DNA of 64,000 bases, from positions 248,001 to 312,000 of the forward strand of contig SRSI01000020.1 of the NCBI GenBank assembly GCA_005656395.1, read 5' to 3'. Position 1 is the stretch's first letter; each line of letters starts with the position of its first letter. Of this stretch, positions 1-10,400 are shown in pieces. A program made the translations under genes and the position numbers. The notes under the pieces are model-generated. The model was not told the origin of the DNA, did no database searches, and saw only the letters and a list, made by a program, of their open reading frames with translations. Source of the stretch: Strongyloides papillosus (lineage: Eukaryota; Nematoda; Chromadorea; Rhabditida; Strongyloididae).

Positions 1-454
1 TGTCCAAATTATATTTTTAGTTAACTATATAAATTATCCAGCAACAAAAATCAAACAATATGTTTATTTAATTGAAAAAATTTATATTTAAAATAAATTT
101 TTTTAATTTAAACAGGTAGTTAATTATTTAACTAATGATATGTGTAAATATAAATTTTTGATTCTTAAGAACAAACAATTAATCGGAAAAAATTATATTG
201 TGTCGAAGAGTAAATTTATTTGTATATCATTTACACCTTTGTCCTTTGATTTTAAGTATCATATCACAGATTAAAGATTATTTTTTAAATAAAAAAGTTT
301 TTAGAAGGAGATAATTTTATTTTCAAAATAGGTGAGATGAAAAATATAATGATTATTGTTTTAAAAATTATCTGAAAATATGGAATAAATGTCTCCTTAC
401 ATCAAAATACATTTTTTTAAAGTTTTTTAATGGATACCATTTTAAAACATTTTT
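1..454. other. AT-rich flank, no gene seen
   Basis: This stretch lies downstream of the minus-strand repeat protein. I see no open frame with coding character and no RNA gene. It probably holds the 3' untranslated region of that gene on the minus strand. Confidence 0.5.
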
Positions 455-1260
455 TTAAAGACTCTTGCAAAGCTCGTTTATCTTAGCAAGAGCTGCATTA
501 ATTGTTTCAGTTAATTGTGCAATCTCTTCAACAATTGCTTTCTTTGGACATTGAGCTTCACATGATGGAGCTTGTTCAGTTGCTTCAACAGCTTGTTCTG
601 GAGCAGCATCGCAAACGGTAGCTTCAACAGGAGCTGCAATAGGTTCTTCAACTGAATTTTCTTCAGCGCAAGGTACTTCAGCGGCTGGTTCTGGAGTAAC
701 TTCAACTGGAGCCTCAGCAGGTACCTCTGCTGGAGTTTCGGCTGGTACTTCTGCTGGGGTTTCGGCTGGTACTTCTGCTGGGGTTTCGGCTGGTACTTCT
801 GCTGGAGTCTCGGCTGGTACTTCTGCTGGGGTTTCGGCTGGTACTTCTGCTGGAGTCTCGGCTGGTACTTCTGCTGGGGTTTCGGCTGGTACTTCTGCTG
901 GAGTCTCGGCTGGTACTTCTGCTGGAGTTTCGGCTGGTACTTCTGCTGGAGTCTCGGCTGGTACTTCTGCTGGGGTTTCGGCTGGTACTTCTGCTGGGGT
1001 TTCGGCTGGTACTTCTGCTGGAGTTTCGGCTGGTGTTTCTGCTGGTGCTTCTGTTGGGGTTTCTGTCTTAGCTTCTGCAGCAGGTGCTTCAGCTGGGGTT
1101 GCCTTGAATTAAAAAGGTTACTAAATAAAAAAGATAATTTAAAACATACTTCTTCAACTTTAGTTTCTGGGGCAGGGGCTTCAACTTGTACCTATAACAA
1201 CAGTCATATTAACAAACAATTCTTTATTATTATACTTACTTCTTCTGTTTTAGTATCCAT
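455..1260 (-). CDS. Pro/Ala/Glu-rich repeat protein, three exons
   Basis: I do not recognise a family. By hand splicing there are three exons on the minus strand: 1260-1240 (MDTKTEE), 1191-1150, and 1102-455, all joined in phase 0 and giving 236 aa. There is no signal peptide or membrane segment. The middle is a run of thirteen 8-residue units of the form ETPAEVPA (plus strand 720-1031). The C-terminal ~80 residues are non-repetitive and contain four cysteines. They end in a helix-like stretch, roughly EEIAQLTETINAALAKINEL, that could form a coiled coil. The protein is acidic and low in complexity, as are some nematode cytosolic or cuticle-associated antigens, but no function can be assigned. 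Introns are 48 bp each with GTAAGT/GTATGT donors and AG acceptors, which supports a real gene. Confidence 0.75.
720..1031 (-). repeat. 24-bp coding minisatellite, 13 copies
   Basis: Thirteen perfect-length 24-bp units encode the octapeptide ETPAEVPA on the minus strand. Units differ only at a few positions (GGGG versus GGAG, TTTCG versus TCTCG on the plus strand). In copies 3-8 the two variants alternate, giving a 48-bp higher-order period. Partial, more diverged units continue to about 1100. Confidence 0.95.
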
Positions 1261-3415
1261 GTTACTGTAATATACTTTTATTTTTTTTACTAAAAGAAAG
1301 AAAAATTAAGACAAATAATTTTAAAATATACTGATAATGATCACCCGTTTCCTCATTTTAATACTATCCAAAATTAAAAAAAAACATTATGTTTAAATAT
1401 TATAAAATGAAAATAGTGACATGCGGCGTAGATGTTTAAATCTTAAAAAACCCCATCGCCCACAACCTTGTGATCTTGTCTTCTTTATTTCAATTTTAAG
1501 CAATGTGATTTTTAAAAGATAATTAAAGTTAAAGAGACAGAAATTATAATAAAAATATATTAACTGAATTCATTACTATAATCTCATCTCTTATATATAT
1601 CTATGAGTTTCAGGTTCCATCAAAAGTGGATGTATAAAACACATATTTTCTATAACCTTTAGAATAGTTTTGAGGAGTGATCTTTTTCTATACTTAAGTT
1701 TTTTTATAATTTTTTTACCATTTACTCATAAATATTGAAAATATAGTATAATATGATCTCTGGAATGTTGATTAATGTTCTTCAATATTTCAATGATATG
1801 AGTTTCATAAGTAAATATATGATATAAGAAGTAATAATGATATGCGAAGATATATAATATTTGAAGAATTGAGTTTAATATTCTCAGAATAATGATCTAA
1901 TTCATTCATAAAAATTTATTGCATTCGTTCATTTGCTTATTCAAGAATCTCATTTATTGGAAACATTTAATTTTTTTATAAGTATCTTAACAACTATCAA
2001 ATGGTGAAATATAGCAACAAGGAAATGATATATATTGTACTTTACGGAAGTTGATATCAGATGGTACTTTCAAATTTTGTTAAGGAAAAGTAAATATTGT
2101 ATAATTAATAACTCTTATACATAAAATCTTGTCTTCTTTAACAAAAACACTTTATAACTCTCTTTTTATTTTACATTAATGATATGCTTTCCTCAACATC
2201 TATAAAATAATACTTCATAAAGTATTTTAATTTCAAAATGTTTGCATTTCTCTGCAGAAAGAAGATAGAATCGCAATATTTTTTATTACATTTTCCTTGT
2301 ATTAACATATTTATTTTAAAAAATGCAACATTAGATTTATTATATTTCAGCAATATTTTAAATCAATTTTCCCAAATAAACATAATTCATTGACAATATT
2401 TCTTTTGCGATTTATAAATTTTTATAACAATCTATCAATATGATAATTAACTATTGATTGTAACTTATTAAGATGAGAGTTTGTTGTTATTGAAGTACTA
2501 ACAAAATTTTGCTTTAAAATTATGATGAATTAAAACGATAATAACAATCTATAGACAGATATTTGATAAAGTTATGAATTAAGGATTCCATAATTATAAA
2601 ATATGTCAGTTGTGTGATGATGTTATTAATCCAAACGATGCCATCAAAGGAAAGTTATTACTTTCGATGTTATTTACAAAAACACAACAATCTTACTACT
2701 CATTGACTGATACTTTCTAACTTCATATAACATTTTCATTCAATAGTTTACCTCGTTCCAACTAATTTTTACTACTTTTGTTATAAAACAAGATTTCTTA
2801 CTTCTTCACAATTAACTTTTAAATATAATAATGATATTTATCTATACATGTTTTTTGTCCCTTAATTATTTTTACTAATATTTCGTATATTTTAATCATT
2901 TTTCTATTAAAAATTACATTCTTTTCTTTTTTTTTCTTAACTAGTTAACATTTAAGATATTCACTATAGTGTCAAATTATCAAATATTATATTAAATATA
3001 GATCAGAACATCTTTTCCGAACAAAAGTGTTGTAGAAAAAGGTACTCTAACTATACCCTCCTCGTCTCAGGAATCTTTTTACTTTTACACTAAATGTAAC
3101 ATTGAAAAGGAAGACGCGGTCTGCAAACCCTAACACAGGCAAAAGCCAAATAATACGTCTAAAAAGTGTTTTATTATTTTTCATGGTTAAATTGTCGTTA
3201 ATCAATATAAATAATTGAAGCAATTTTATTCTTCTTATCTACATTTTATTATTTAACTTTAGATACTACTTCAAATTTTCGAAATTCCATTAGAAATAAC
3301 GGATTGACATTTTCTTCTCCTTGTCAATATTGTTATTCTGTTATATATATAAATATTTATAAGCTACAAATAATTTTTTAACTAGAGAACATAACTTTAC
3401 TTCTATAATAACAAT
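1261..3415. other. Intergenic between two divergent genes
   Basis: About 2.15 kb separates the minus-strand repeat protein from the plus-strand FAM122-like gene. It should hold both promoters. No open frame looks coding. Two patches are less AT-rich than the rest, near 1420-1490 and 3000-3160, and are the best places to look for core promoter elements. No tRNA or structured RNA was recognised. Confidence 0.5.
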
Positions 3416-4705
3416 ATGGAAAATCCAAGCCCATTTACTACAACTAGTCAACCGACATCATCATCTCCCTCAATTTCATTCTCAAAGCCATCTTTCTCAA
3501 CGCCAGCATCACCAGCTCAAAATGTCAATTTTTCTAAACCACCATCACCTGTTAATCCTGTTCTAATGAAGATAAATTCAAGGTCTAGAATATTGAAAAT
3601 TAAAAGAGATGAGACATCAGCTGTTGAGGATGAAGTTGCTCACGAAAGGTATATGCAAGCGTCACAAAAGGTATCTCTTTCCTTTGGAGATATATTTATT
3701 GATAACAACAGTACGGAAGTAAGAAAACGTGCAAACAGTTGTATTGAACCAATTTCTGTACTTACATCAGTTCAAACTTTACCAACAAATTCTACATCTT
3801 CATCTTCCCCAAAAACGTCAATTGAAGGTAACTCAACAAGTCTTCAAAAACAATGTTATTCCCCAAGTACAAATCAGATTGTTGAGAACAATCTACCTTA
3901 TTCCCCCTCACCAACCCCCTCTCCAACAAGACATAGAATATTGAGAAGTTGCAGTCCAAGAACACTTCTAAGTAGACCATCGTCACTCAATGGAATAGGA
4001 CAAGGGTCAACACCATCAACAATTACTGGTTTGAAAAGAAAACGACCGGATGCCATATCTGTTGGCGGTTCACCATATACATATGACTCAGATAGTGAAA
4101 GTGGCTCTTCAACAATCTCTTTAACTTCCTCTACAGGCATCCAAACGACCTCATCTTCAATCAATACTGCATTTAGAGGTACTTTATTTCCAACGAAAAA
4201 ACCAAAATTAGCAAGAAATTGCCCTAGTCCATTAACAAAAGTCTCAACAACACCCACGGAAGGGCTGGTAATAACGTCTTTTAACAATTTTCCATCCAAT
4301 GAATTGTCATATCAAGATATTATGGAATTTGAAAATGACAATGCGTCAAATGTCGCGACAACTGTAAATTTTATTGAACCGTCAAGCATTGTAAGAAACG
4401 GTAACAGTAAGATTAAAACGGGTAACACAGACACGGCCAAAACTACAAATCAAGAAGGAGATAATATTTCAACATTCATGGAACCAATTCCTCCTGTAAT
4501 ACTAGAAAATATTGAGAAACAGAGGACACTAAACAATGATGAAACAGACACAAATAATACACAAAATAAAAATAAAATTACATTTTGTGATGATAAAAAA
4601 CAACAGTCTAATACAAAAAAGAATATTAATGAAATTTGCAAAACTTTTGACACTGATGGTATTATAAACACTACCGGTGATTTTTCTTTCCAAAATAGTT
4701 TTTAG
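3416..4705 (+). CDS. FAM122/PABIR-like PP2A-B55 regulator
   Basis: The product is a 429-aa single-exon protein rich in Ser, Thr and Pro. Around residues 54-95 it has a short basic stretch (RSRILKIKRDE), then an acidic helix with HERYMQASQKVS and a SLSFGDIF end. These match the order of the B55-binding and inhibitory helices in vertebrate FAM122A (PABIR1). Further on it has KQCYSPS, SPSPTPSPTR, a CSPRTLLSRPSSL block and LKRKRPD, again in the same order as the family. Known members bind and inhibit PP2A-B55 and control mitotic entry and the Chk1 response, shuttling between nucleus and cytoplasm. The many SP/TP sites suggest regulation by proline-directed kinases and 14-3-3 proteins. The C-terminal ~140 residues are longer than in vertebrate members and look disordered. 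The family call is from remembered motif order, not a search. Confidence 0.75.
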   Translation: MENPSPFTTTSQPTSSSPSISFSKPSFSTPASPAQNVNFSKPPSPVNPVLMKINSRSRILKIKRDETSAVEDEVAHERYMQASQKVSLSFGDIFIDNNSTEVRKRANSCIEPISVLTSVQTLPTNSTSSSSPKTSIEGNSTSLQKQCYSPSTNQIVENNLPYSPSPTPSPTRHRILRSCSPRTLLSRPSSLNGIGQGSTPSTITGLKRKRPDAISVGGSPYTYDSDSESGSSTISLTSSTGIQTTSSSINTAFRGTLFPTKKPKLARNCPSPLTKVSTTPTEGLVITSFNNFPSNELSYQDIMEFENDNASNVATTVNFIEPSSIVRNGNSKIKTGNTDTAKTTNQEGDNISTFMEPIPPVILENIEKQRTLNNDETDTNNTQNKNKITFCDDKKQQSNTKKNINEICKTFDTDGIINTTGDFSFQNSF

Positions 4706-5156
4706 GGATACTATTTCACCAACAAACACAAGAATTTCAACACTGGGTGATCGATTTATTGTAATTTTTACTAATAATTAATTGAAACAGTACGATTACG
4801 ACTACCCATTTATTTATTTGAAAATAGTTACAATTAATAAATTTTTTTTGTTGACAAAAATTGTGATTTAACTACCAACTAATAAGCATTATACCAACTG
4901 GTTTCTTCTTTTTAAGAAAAGATTTTATATCTCTGGCATGATGTTATCACCTTTTTTATATTTGTTGTGTATGTAAATCAATTTTGGAGATGTTTGTTGT
5001 ACTCTTATTTACAAACTATTTGTTATCAGTTTGAGATATAAATACAATTAAACAGTACAAATACGTGCTTTTTTCTGAGAATTTCATGTTGATTTTATTT
5101 TTTGTGATGTGTTGTTTTATCAATGTTTACATTATTTTTAGATTAAAATTATTTTT
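4706..5156. other. Intergenic, same-strand neighbours
   Basis: This 450-bp stretch should hold the 3' end of the FAM122-like gene and the promoter of the fumarate reductase. No separate gene is seen. An AG-ended pyrimidine-rich tract lies shortly before the fumarate reductase ATG and could be a spliced-leader acceptor. Confidence 0.45.
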
Positions 5157-6686
5157 ATGAATTTATTATTTATTTTTACCTTTTTTGTTCTATTTATCTC
5201 GGCTAATTCGATGACAAAAACACCAAAAATGACTGATCCAATTATCATTGTCGGCGGTGGGTTAGCTGGATTATCTGCTACACTTGAGATATTAAATCAC
5301 CATTCTAATAGTAAAGTAATAATATTTGAAAAACAGAAAACTTTCGGTGGAAATTCTGCTAAAGCATCCTCTGGTATCAATTCTTGTGACACTCCTTTTC
5401 AAAAGAGTAAAAGCATTAAAGATAGTATCGATATTTTTAAGATGGATACTTTAAAAGCTGGAGATAATACAAATGATCACATGTTAGTTGATTATTTGGT
5501 GCAGAATTCTAAAAGTGCATTAGATTTTTTAATTGATAATGGTGTTAAAATCGATGATGTTAATTTATGTGGAGGTCATTCAGTTCCAAGAACTCATTGG
5601 GCTCATTTAAAGGATGGAAAACCTATTCCTATTGGTTTGGCTATCATTAAAGCTATTCAGGATAAAATTCTGGAGATCAAAGAAAAAAGACCAAACGATA
5701 TTGAAATACATCTTGATTCAGAAGTTGTTGGATTGACAACGTGGAATGAGTATGTTACTGGTGTTAGATATAGAGATCCAAATAATAGAGATAATATTAT
5801 TGAGGTTAATGGAAAGGCTGTTATATTAACTACTGGAGGATTTTCAGCTGATAAAAGTGAAGAAGACTCATTACTTGTTGAATATGGTAAACATCCTCTT
5901 TTGCCACAACTACCAACGACTAATGGTGACTTTGCTACTGGATCTGGAGTCAAAATAGCTCGTGCAATGGGTGCACAATTGGTAGGTATGGAGAATATCC
6001 AAATACATCCAACAGCATTTGTCGATCCTGCTGACAGAGATGCTGGAACAAAATTCCTTGCAGCTGAGGCACTTCGTGGTAAAGGAGCAATTCTATTAAA
6101 TGATAATGGTGAGCGTTTTGCTAATGAACTTGGTAGAAGAGATTATTTAAGTGAGAAAATTTTTAATAATTGTGTAAGTGAAAAGAATAATAGAATTGCT
6201 TTTATGATAATGAATGATGAGGGAGTCGAAGGATTTGGTCAACAGGCTTTTAATTTTTACTGGAAAGTTAAGAAGTTCTTTACAAAAGTAGAAAGTATTG
6301 AGGAGTTATCAAAATTTATTGGTTGTGATAAAGAAGTTTTAGAAAAAACATTTAACGAGTACAATAAAAATGCAGATGAAAAGAAGGATAACTTTGGAAA
6401 AACTGTTTTCCCTACCAAGTTTGATTCTTCAAAACCTTTATATGTTGGTATGATCACACCTGCTATTCACTACACTATGGGTGGTTTAAAAATTAACAAT
6501 GAAGGAAAAGTTTTTAGTGATGTAACTAATGGTACAATAAAAGGATTATATGCAGCTGGTGAGGTTACTGGGGGTGTTCATGGAAATAATAGATTAGCTG
6601 GAAACTCATTACTTGAATGTGTTGTGTTCGGTAGAGCTGCTGCTGTTAGCGCAGTATCATTAAATTATGGACACAGTGAATTATAA
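5157..6686 (+). CDS. Soluble fumarate reductase (Osm1/Frd1-like flavoprotein)
   Basis: A 509-aa single-exon flavoprotein of the fumarate reductase/succinate dehydrogenase family. Residues 1-18 form a hydrophobic signal-like sequence. The FAD-binding motif IIIVGGGLAGLSA follows at about 29-41, then FGGNSAKASSG. Active-site equivalents of flavocytochrome c fumarate reductases are visible: His in IHPTAF (about 284), Arg in NELGRRDY (about 327), HYTMGGL and NNRLAGNSLLE near the C terminus. The yeast homologues oxidise reduced flavin by converting fumarate to succinate and help reoxidise cofactors without oxygen. There is no cytochrome b5 or heme domain. The protein ends HSEL, a possible KDEL-type ER retrieval signal that fits the N-terminal signal peptide. 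A second Met at residue 19 would give a form without the signal. The gene converges on the DUF19 gene, with only 55 bp between stop codons. Confidence 0.9.
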   Translation: MNLLFIFTFFVLFISANSMTKTPKMTDPIIIVGGGLAGLSATLEILNHHSNSKVIIFEKQKTFGGNSAKASSGINSCDTPFQKSKSIKDSIDIFKMDTLKAGDNTNDHMLVDYLVQNSKSALDFLIDNGVKIDDVNLCGGHSVPRTHWAHLKDGKPIPIGLAIIKAIQDKILEIKEKRPNDIEIHLDSEVVGLTTWNEYVTGVRYRDPNNRDNIIEVNGKAVILTTGGFSADKSEEDSLLVEYGKHPLLPQLPTTNGDFATGSGVKIARAMGAQLVGMENIQIHPTAFVDPADRDAGTKFLAAEALRGKGAILLNDNGERFANELGRRDYLSEKIFNNCVSEKNNRIAFMIMNDEGVEGFGQQAFNFYWKVKKFFTKVESIEELSKFIGCDKEVLEKTFNEYNKNADEKKDNFGKTVFPTKFDSSKPLYVGMITPAIHYTMGGLKINNEGKVFSDVTNGTIKGLYAAGEVTGGVHGNNRLAGNSLLECVVFGRAAAVSAVSLNYGHSEL

Positions 6687-6741
6687 GGAAAGTGTTTATT
6701 AAATATTATATTGTTATTATTAATTGATTATATTTACTACT

Positions 6742-7432
6742 TTATACAAATAATGCCCTGTTAACATTACAATTTGGCATTGTTACTTTGAGGGAATCCG
6801 TTGTAATCTAAAATTTAATAAATTATTTTACATTCCAGATAATGACAATTTACCTTTGAAACTAAATCCCAAGCTTGTTTTCCACATTTATTAACTACGT
6901 AAGGTTTACAACATTCTAGATAATTTTCCATAACGTTACATAATTCACTAAAATATCTCATTTGATCTTTTTGTCTCCAATCAAGAATAGTTTCCATCTC
7001 ATTACTAGCGTTATTTTTGCATTCTAAATAAGTATTTTCTGTTTCAATTTCAGAGAAACATTTAGAGTGTTTTTCAAAGATAGGATAACCTTCACCACAC
7101 ATGTAATGATAACTTGCTTCAATGCCTAATTTTGATAATGAATGGCATGTTATAGATGACGTACACTTCTGAAAATCTTTATATAACGAGCATAATTCTT
7201 TAAAAGCATATCCGCTTTGTAAAGTCCATTTTGCATTTTTAGGTGATGATTTTTGTACATTACTAGAATATTTCAATATTGGTTCCATACATCTTGAGAT
7301 GACATTTTCAGACATTTGTGAACATGATATTGAAGATGTATCATTATCAACAAGAGTATTTGTTACTCCGTCTAATGGATAATAAATTTGTATATAGATA
7401 AAAAAATAAAATATTATTAAATTTTGATTCAT
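6742..7432 (-). CDS. DUF19 (T20D4.11-like) secreted cysteine-rich protein
   Basis: A two-exon gene on the minus strand: 7432-6854 (193 codons) and 6807-6742, joined over a 46-bp phase-0 intron (GTAAAT...TTTTAG), giving 214 aa. If the intron is ignored the frame stops at 6815 with an unrelated tail. The spliced tail ...SKITTDSLKVTMPNC restores the terminal Pro-x-Cys pattern of the family. An N-terminal hydrophobic segment looks like a signal peptide. Cys spacing (C-x10-C, later CSLY/CTSSITC, CGEGYP, and CKPYV near the end) fits Pfam DUF19, a nematode-specific secreted domain of unknown function that is often expanded in parasites. The family call rests on cysteine spacing only. The gene is convergent with the fumarate reductase. 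Confidence 0.7.
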
Positions 7433-10400
7433 TTTTTTATGACAAGAAAACTGCTTTTTACTTCGTATAAATACAATTTATTTTATTTTTATATATTTCT
7501 AAAAAATAAATAAACAATAAAAATTTTAAAACCTCCTTTTTTTGTTCCTTTATGGATAATAAAGAAAATTTTATTATTTATAAAAAGCTTTTAACTTTTA
7601 AAATTTAATTATATAATAAATAAGTAGTATAATGCAATTTAATTTTTTTAAAAAATTACAAACATTTAAATAATTTTATTTACAATATTAAACGGATGCA
7701 TTTATAATATTGAAGATTTAATATATAGACAAAATTAAACTTTATTGGATTAATAATATAAATTTATTTTCTCTCAATATAATAAAAATATATTTTGACA
7801 TGTGTTTGGGTAATAGTTTTAATGATGACAAATTTCATTATTTAAAATGGACAATTGTAAATTTGTGATTAAAAAAAATTACTTAATGGTTTACTGAATT
7901 AAAATAGCTTTAAAAACTTAGCTTTTTTTTTATCTATCATTCATCAAATTTTTTTATTTTAATTATTTATTGTTCTACTTATTGAAACTTATAAAGTTAT
8001 AATAAAATTTGTACTCTTAAAAAAATTATACTTTTATTAATAAAGGATAAGGAAAAAATAATTGAATGACAATATAAGGATATACTTACAACACTTTTTG
8101 ATGCATGAAAAGAGATAAATTGTCTAAAGTTACAGAAAATAAGTTTTTAAGTATCTCAAAGTAACAAAAAGGAAATGGCTTAAGAAAGTAAAGTAAAAAT
8201 ATATATTTAAATATATATAATCATATATATTTCGTGTTTAAAAGAGGTAACTCTATAAAAAGTAGAGAAAAAAAATTAAAAAATTTTAAGATTATATAAA
8301 CGATATATACATATATATAATATTAGAATGCATTTAGTAAAAGTAATCTCTTATGATTTTATTTATATAAAAGCATTTGTGAAGGAAAGAATGGATGTAT
8401 ACTCTAAGAAGGCAAAATTAAGAAGAGAATTTTAGATGTTGATTCAATTAGGAGAAATGGAAAGTGACATTTATAATTTGACATTCAAAATTTATTAAGC
8501 TTTTACTTTTATATTCAAAATTTGCATGTATTTTGAGTTATAAAAATAATATGATTCTTCTTTAAGTACAAAATTAACTCGATTGTTCTATCCATTTCCT
8601 TTCAAATTGAATACAGTATTCTTTTTCTATGAAAACGAATATTATTTTATGATTATTTGCTCTAGAAGTTAAATAAATTTCATTTAATATTTAAATACTA
8701 AAATAATTTTATATTATCTTTTATTTCCTCTTTAAAAAAAATACTATTTATTTTTATGAAAGAACTTTTCACTAATTTTATTCTTTTAAATTTAGTTTTT
8801 CATATTTGGGAAAAAAATTTATTATGATTGAATGGAAAAAAATTATAGCAGATATAAATAATCATATGAAGCACAAATAAAAAACTATTGAATCCGTATA
8901 AAATATTTTCCTTAAATAATTATCTCCTTTGATGTAATATTTCTAAGTGGAATAAAAAATCAAGAAAATGTTATAAGATTTTATTTTGTACTTGATTTTT
9001 TTACTTGTCTTAGATGGTGAAGAATAAATATTTATATATATTTAAAAGCAATAACAAATTTGTTGAAAAATAAAAAGGTTTTACCTGAAATCTACTTATA
9101 AATAAGTTTTTCATTAATATTTTATTAATCATTTGTGGAACTTTATTCAATCATAAAAAAATTTAGTAAGTTGCATAGTCAAGCAAACTATTTGAAGAAA
9201 CAACATAAACGATTTATGGAACAAAATTTCATATGTCATTTTACATTCGAAAATATTTTCAACACTTAACTTCCTGTTTTACATAAAGTTCATGTTATTA
9301 GAATTTTATTTCAACAGAAAATTCAAATCAGATATAATTTTATTTTAAAAATAAAAGCTTAATGTTATCAATTTATCACAGTGTTAAAAAGTAAACGTTT
9401 TAAGATAAATAAATATTTTGAGTGACGTAAAAAGTTTCTTATCAAAAACGCTATAAACTATTGTACAATATTAAAAATATAGGGAATGCAAATGAAAAAT
9501 GTATCTATAGTACAAAGTATTAAATTACGCAAAGAAATGATAAAAAGTGACAAAAATTTTAAAAAATGATTTTGTGCATTCTAAAGATCATCAACTTAAT
9601 TCAGATTTTATTAAAATTTTCTTTATCTTTTTAATCCCGCACGACATGATATCTCCAGTTTTTAAAACATTAATTTGCATTATGAGTAGAGCTTCATAAG
9701 CTTTAAATATTGTAATATATTAAAATTTTATAATCATTTTTTTGCAAATGAGTTGACGGACTAAAACAATTATGATTTTTTAGCTTTTAAGAAATTAATT
9801 TACGACCAATTTATTTGTTGCCATAGATATAAGTAAAAACCGATTATTTTTAATAATTCATTTCAAACATTTTTAGATAAATGAAATTTCTTCTGAATAG
9901 AAAATATATTTATTTGTTATTAAATGAGTAATTCTATTTAAGTAGACTATAAACAATATTTTTAATTGTTAACTTTGACAAACAATTTAAAATTTCTAAT
10001 GTTATATATAATAACAGTAATATTGCAAATAAATGACTAACATAATTTTTAAGTAATCTAATTAAATAAACAAATATCACACTATTTTAGATGAATGTCT
10101 TCATTGATCAGTTAATTTTTAAATTTTAATTGTAGTGTAAAAAAGTTTTACTTCAAAATACTTTCATACGAAGAGTAGCTCAAAGATTGAGGGAAATATG
10201 AGTTAAAAATACATACATTTCTTTACATTGTAATGTTATAAACGAATGTCTGTAAAACTAAAATATTTTCAACGATATTTTTTTTATTATAGACTTTTTT
10301 TGATAGATATATTTTGCAATTAAAAGATATACCGCTCTAGAATATGAAACTATATGTTCAGTTAAGTTCAATTATTTTAATTGTTTTTAATTTTCAACTT

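Noticed and set aside
2171..2353. 60-codon antisense frame
   Set aside because: Random-looking translation in spacer with no splice or promoter support.
3898..4299. 133-codon antisense frame over the FAM122-like gene
   Set aside because: Low stop frequency is explained by the Ser/Thr-rich sense strand; no independent evidence.
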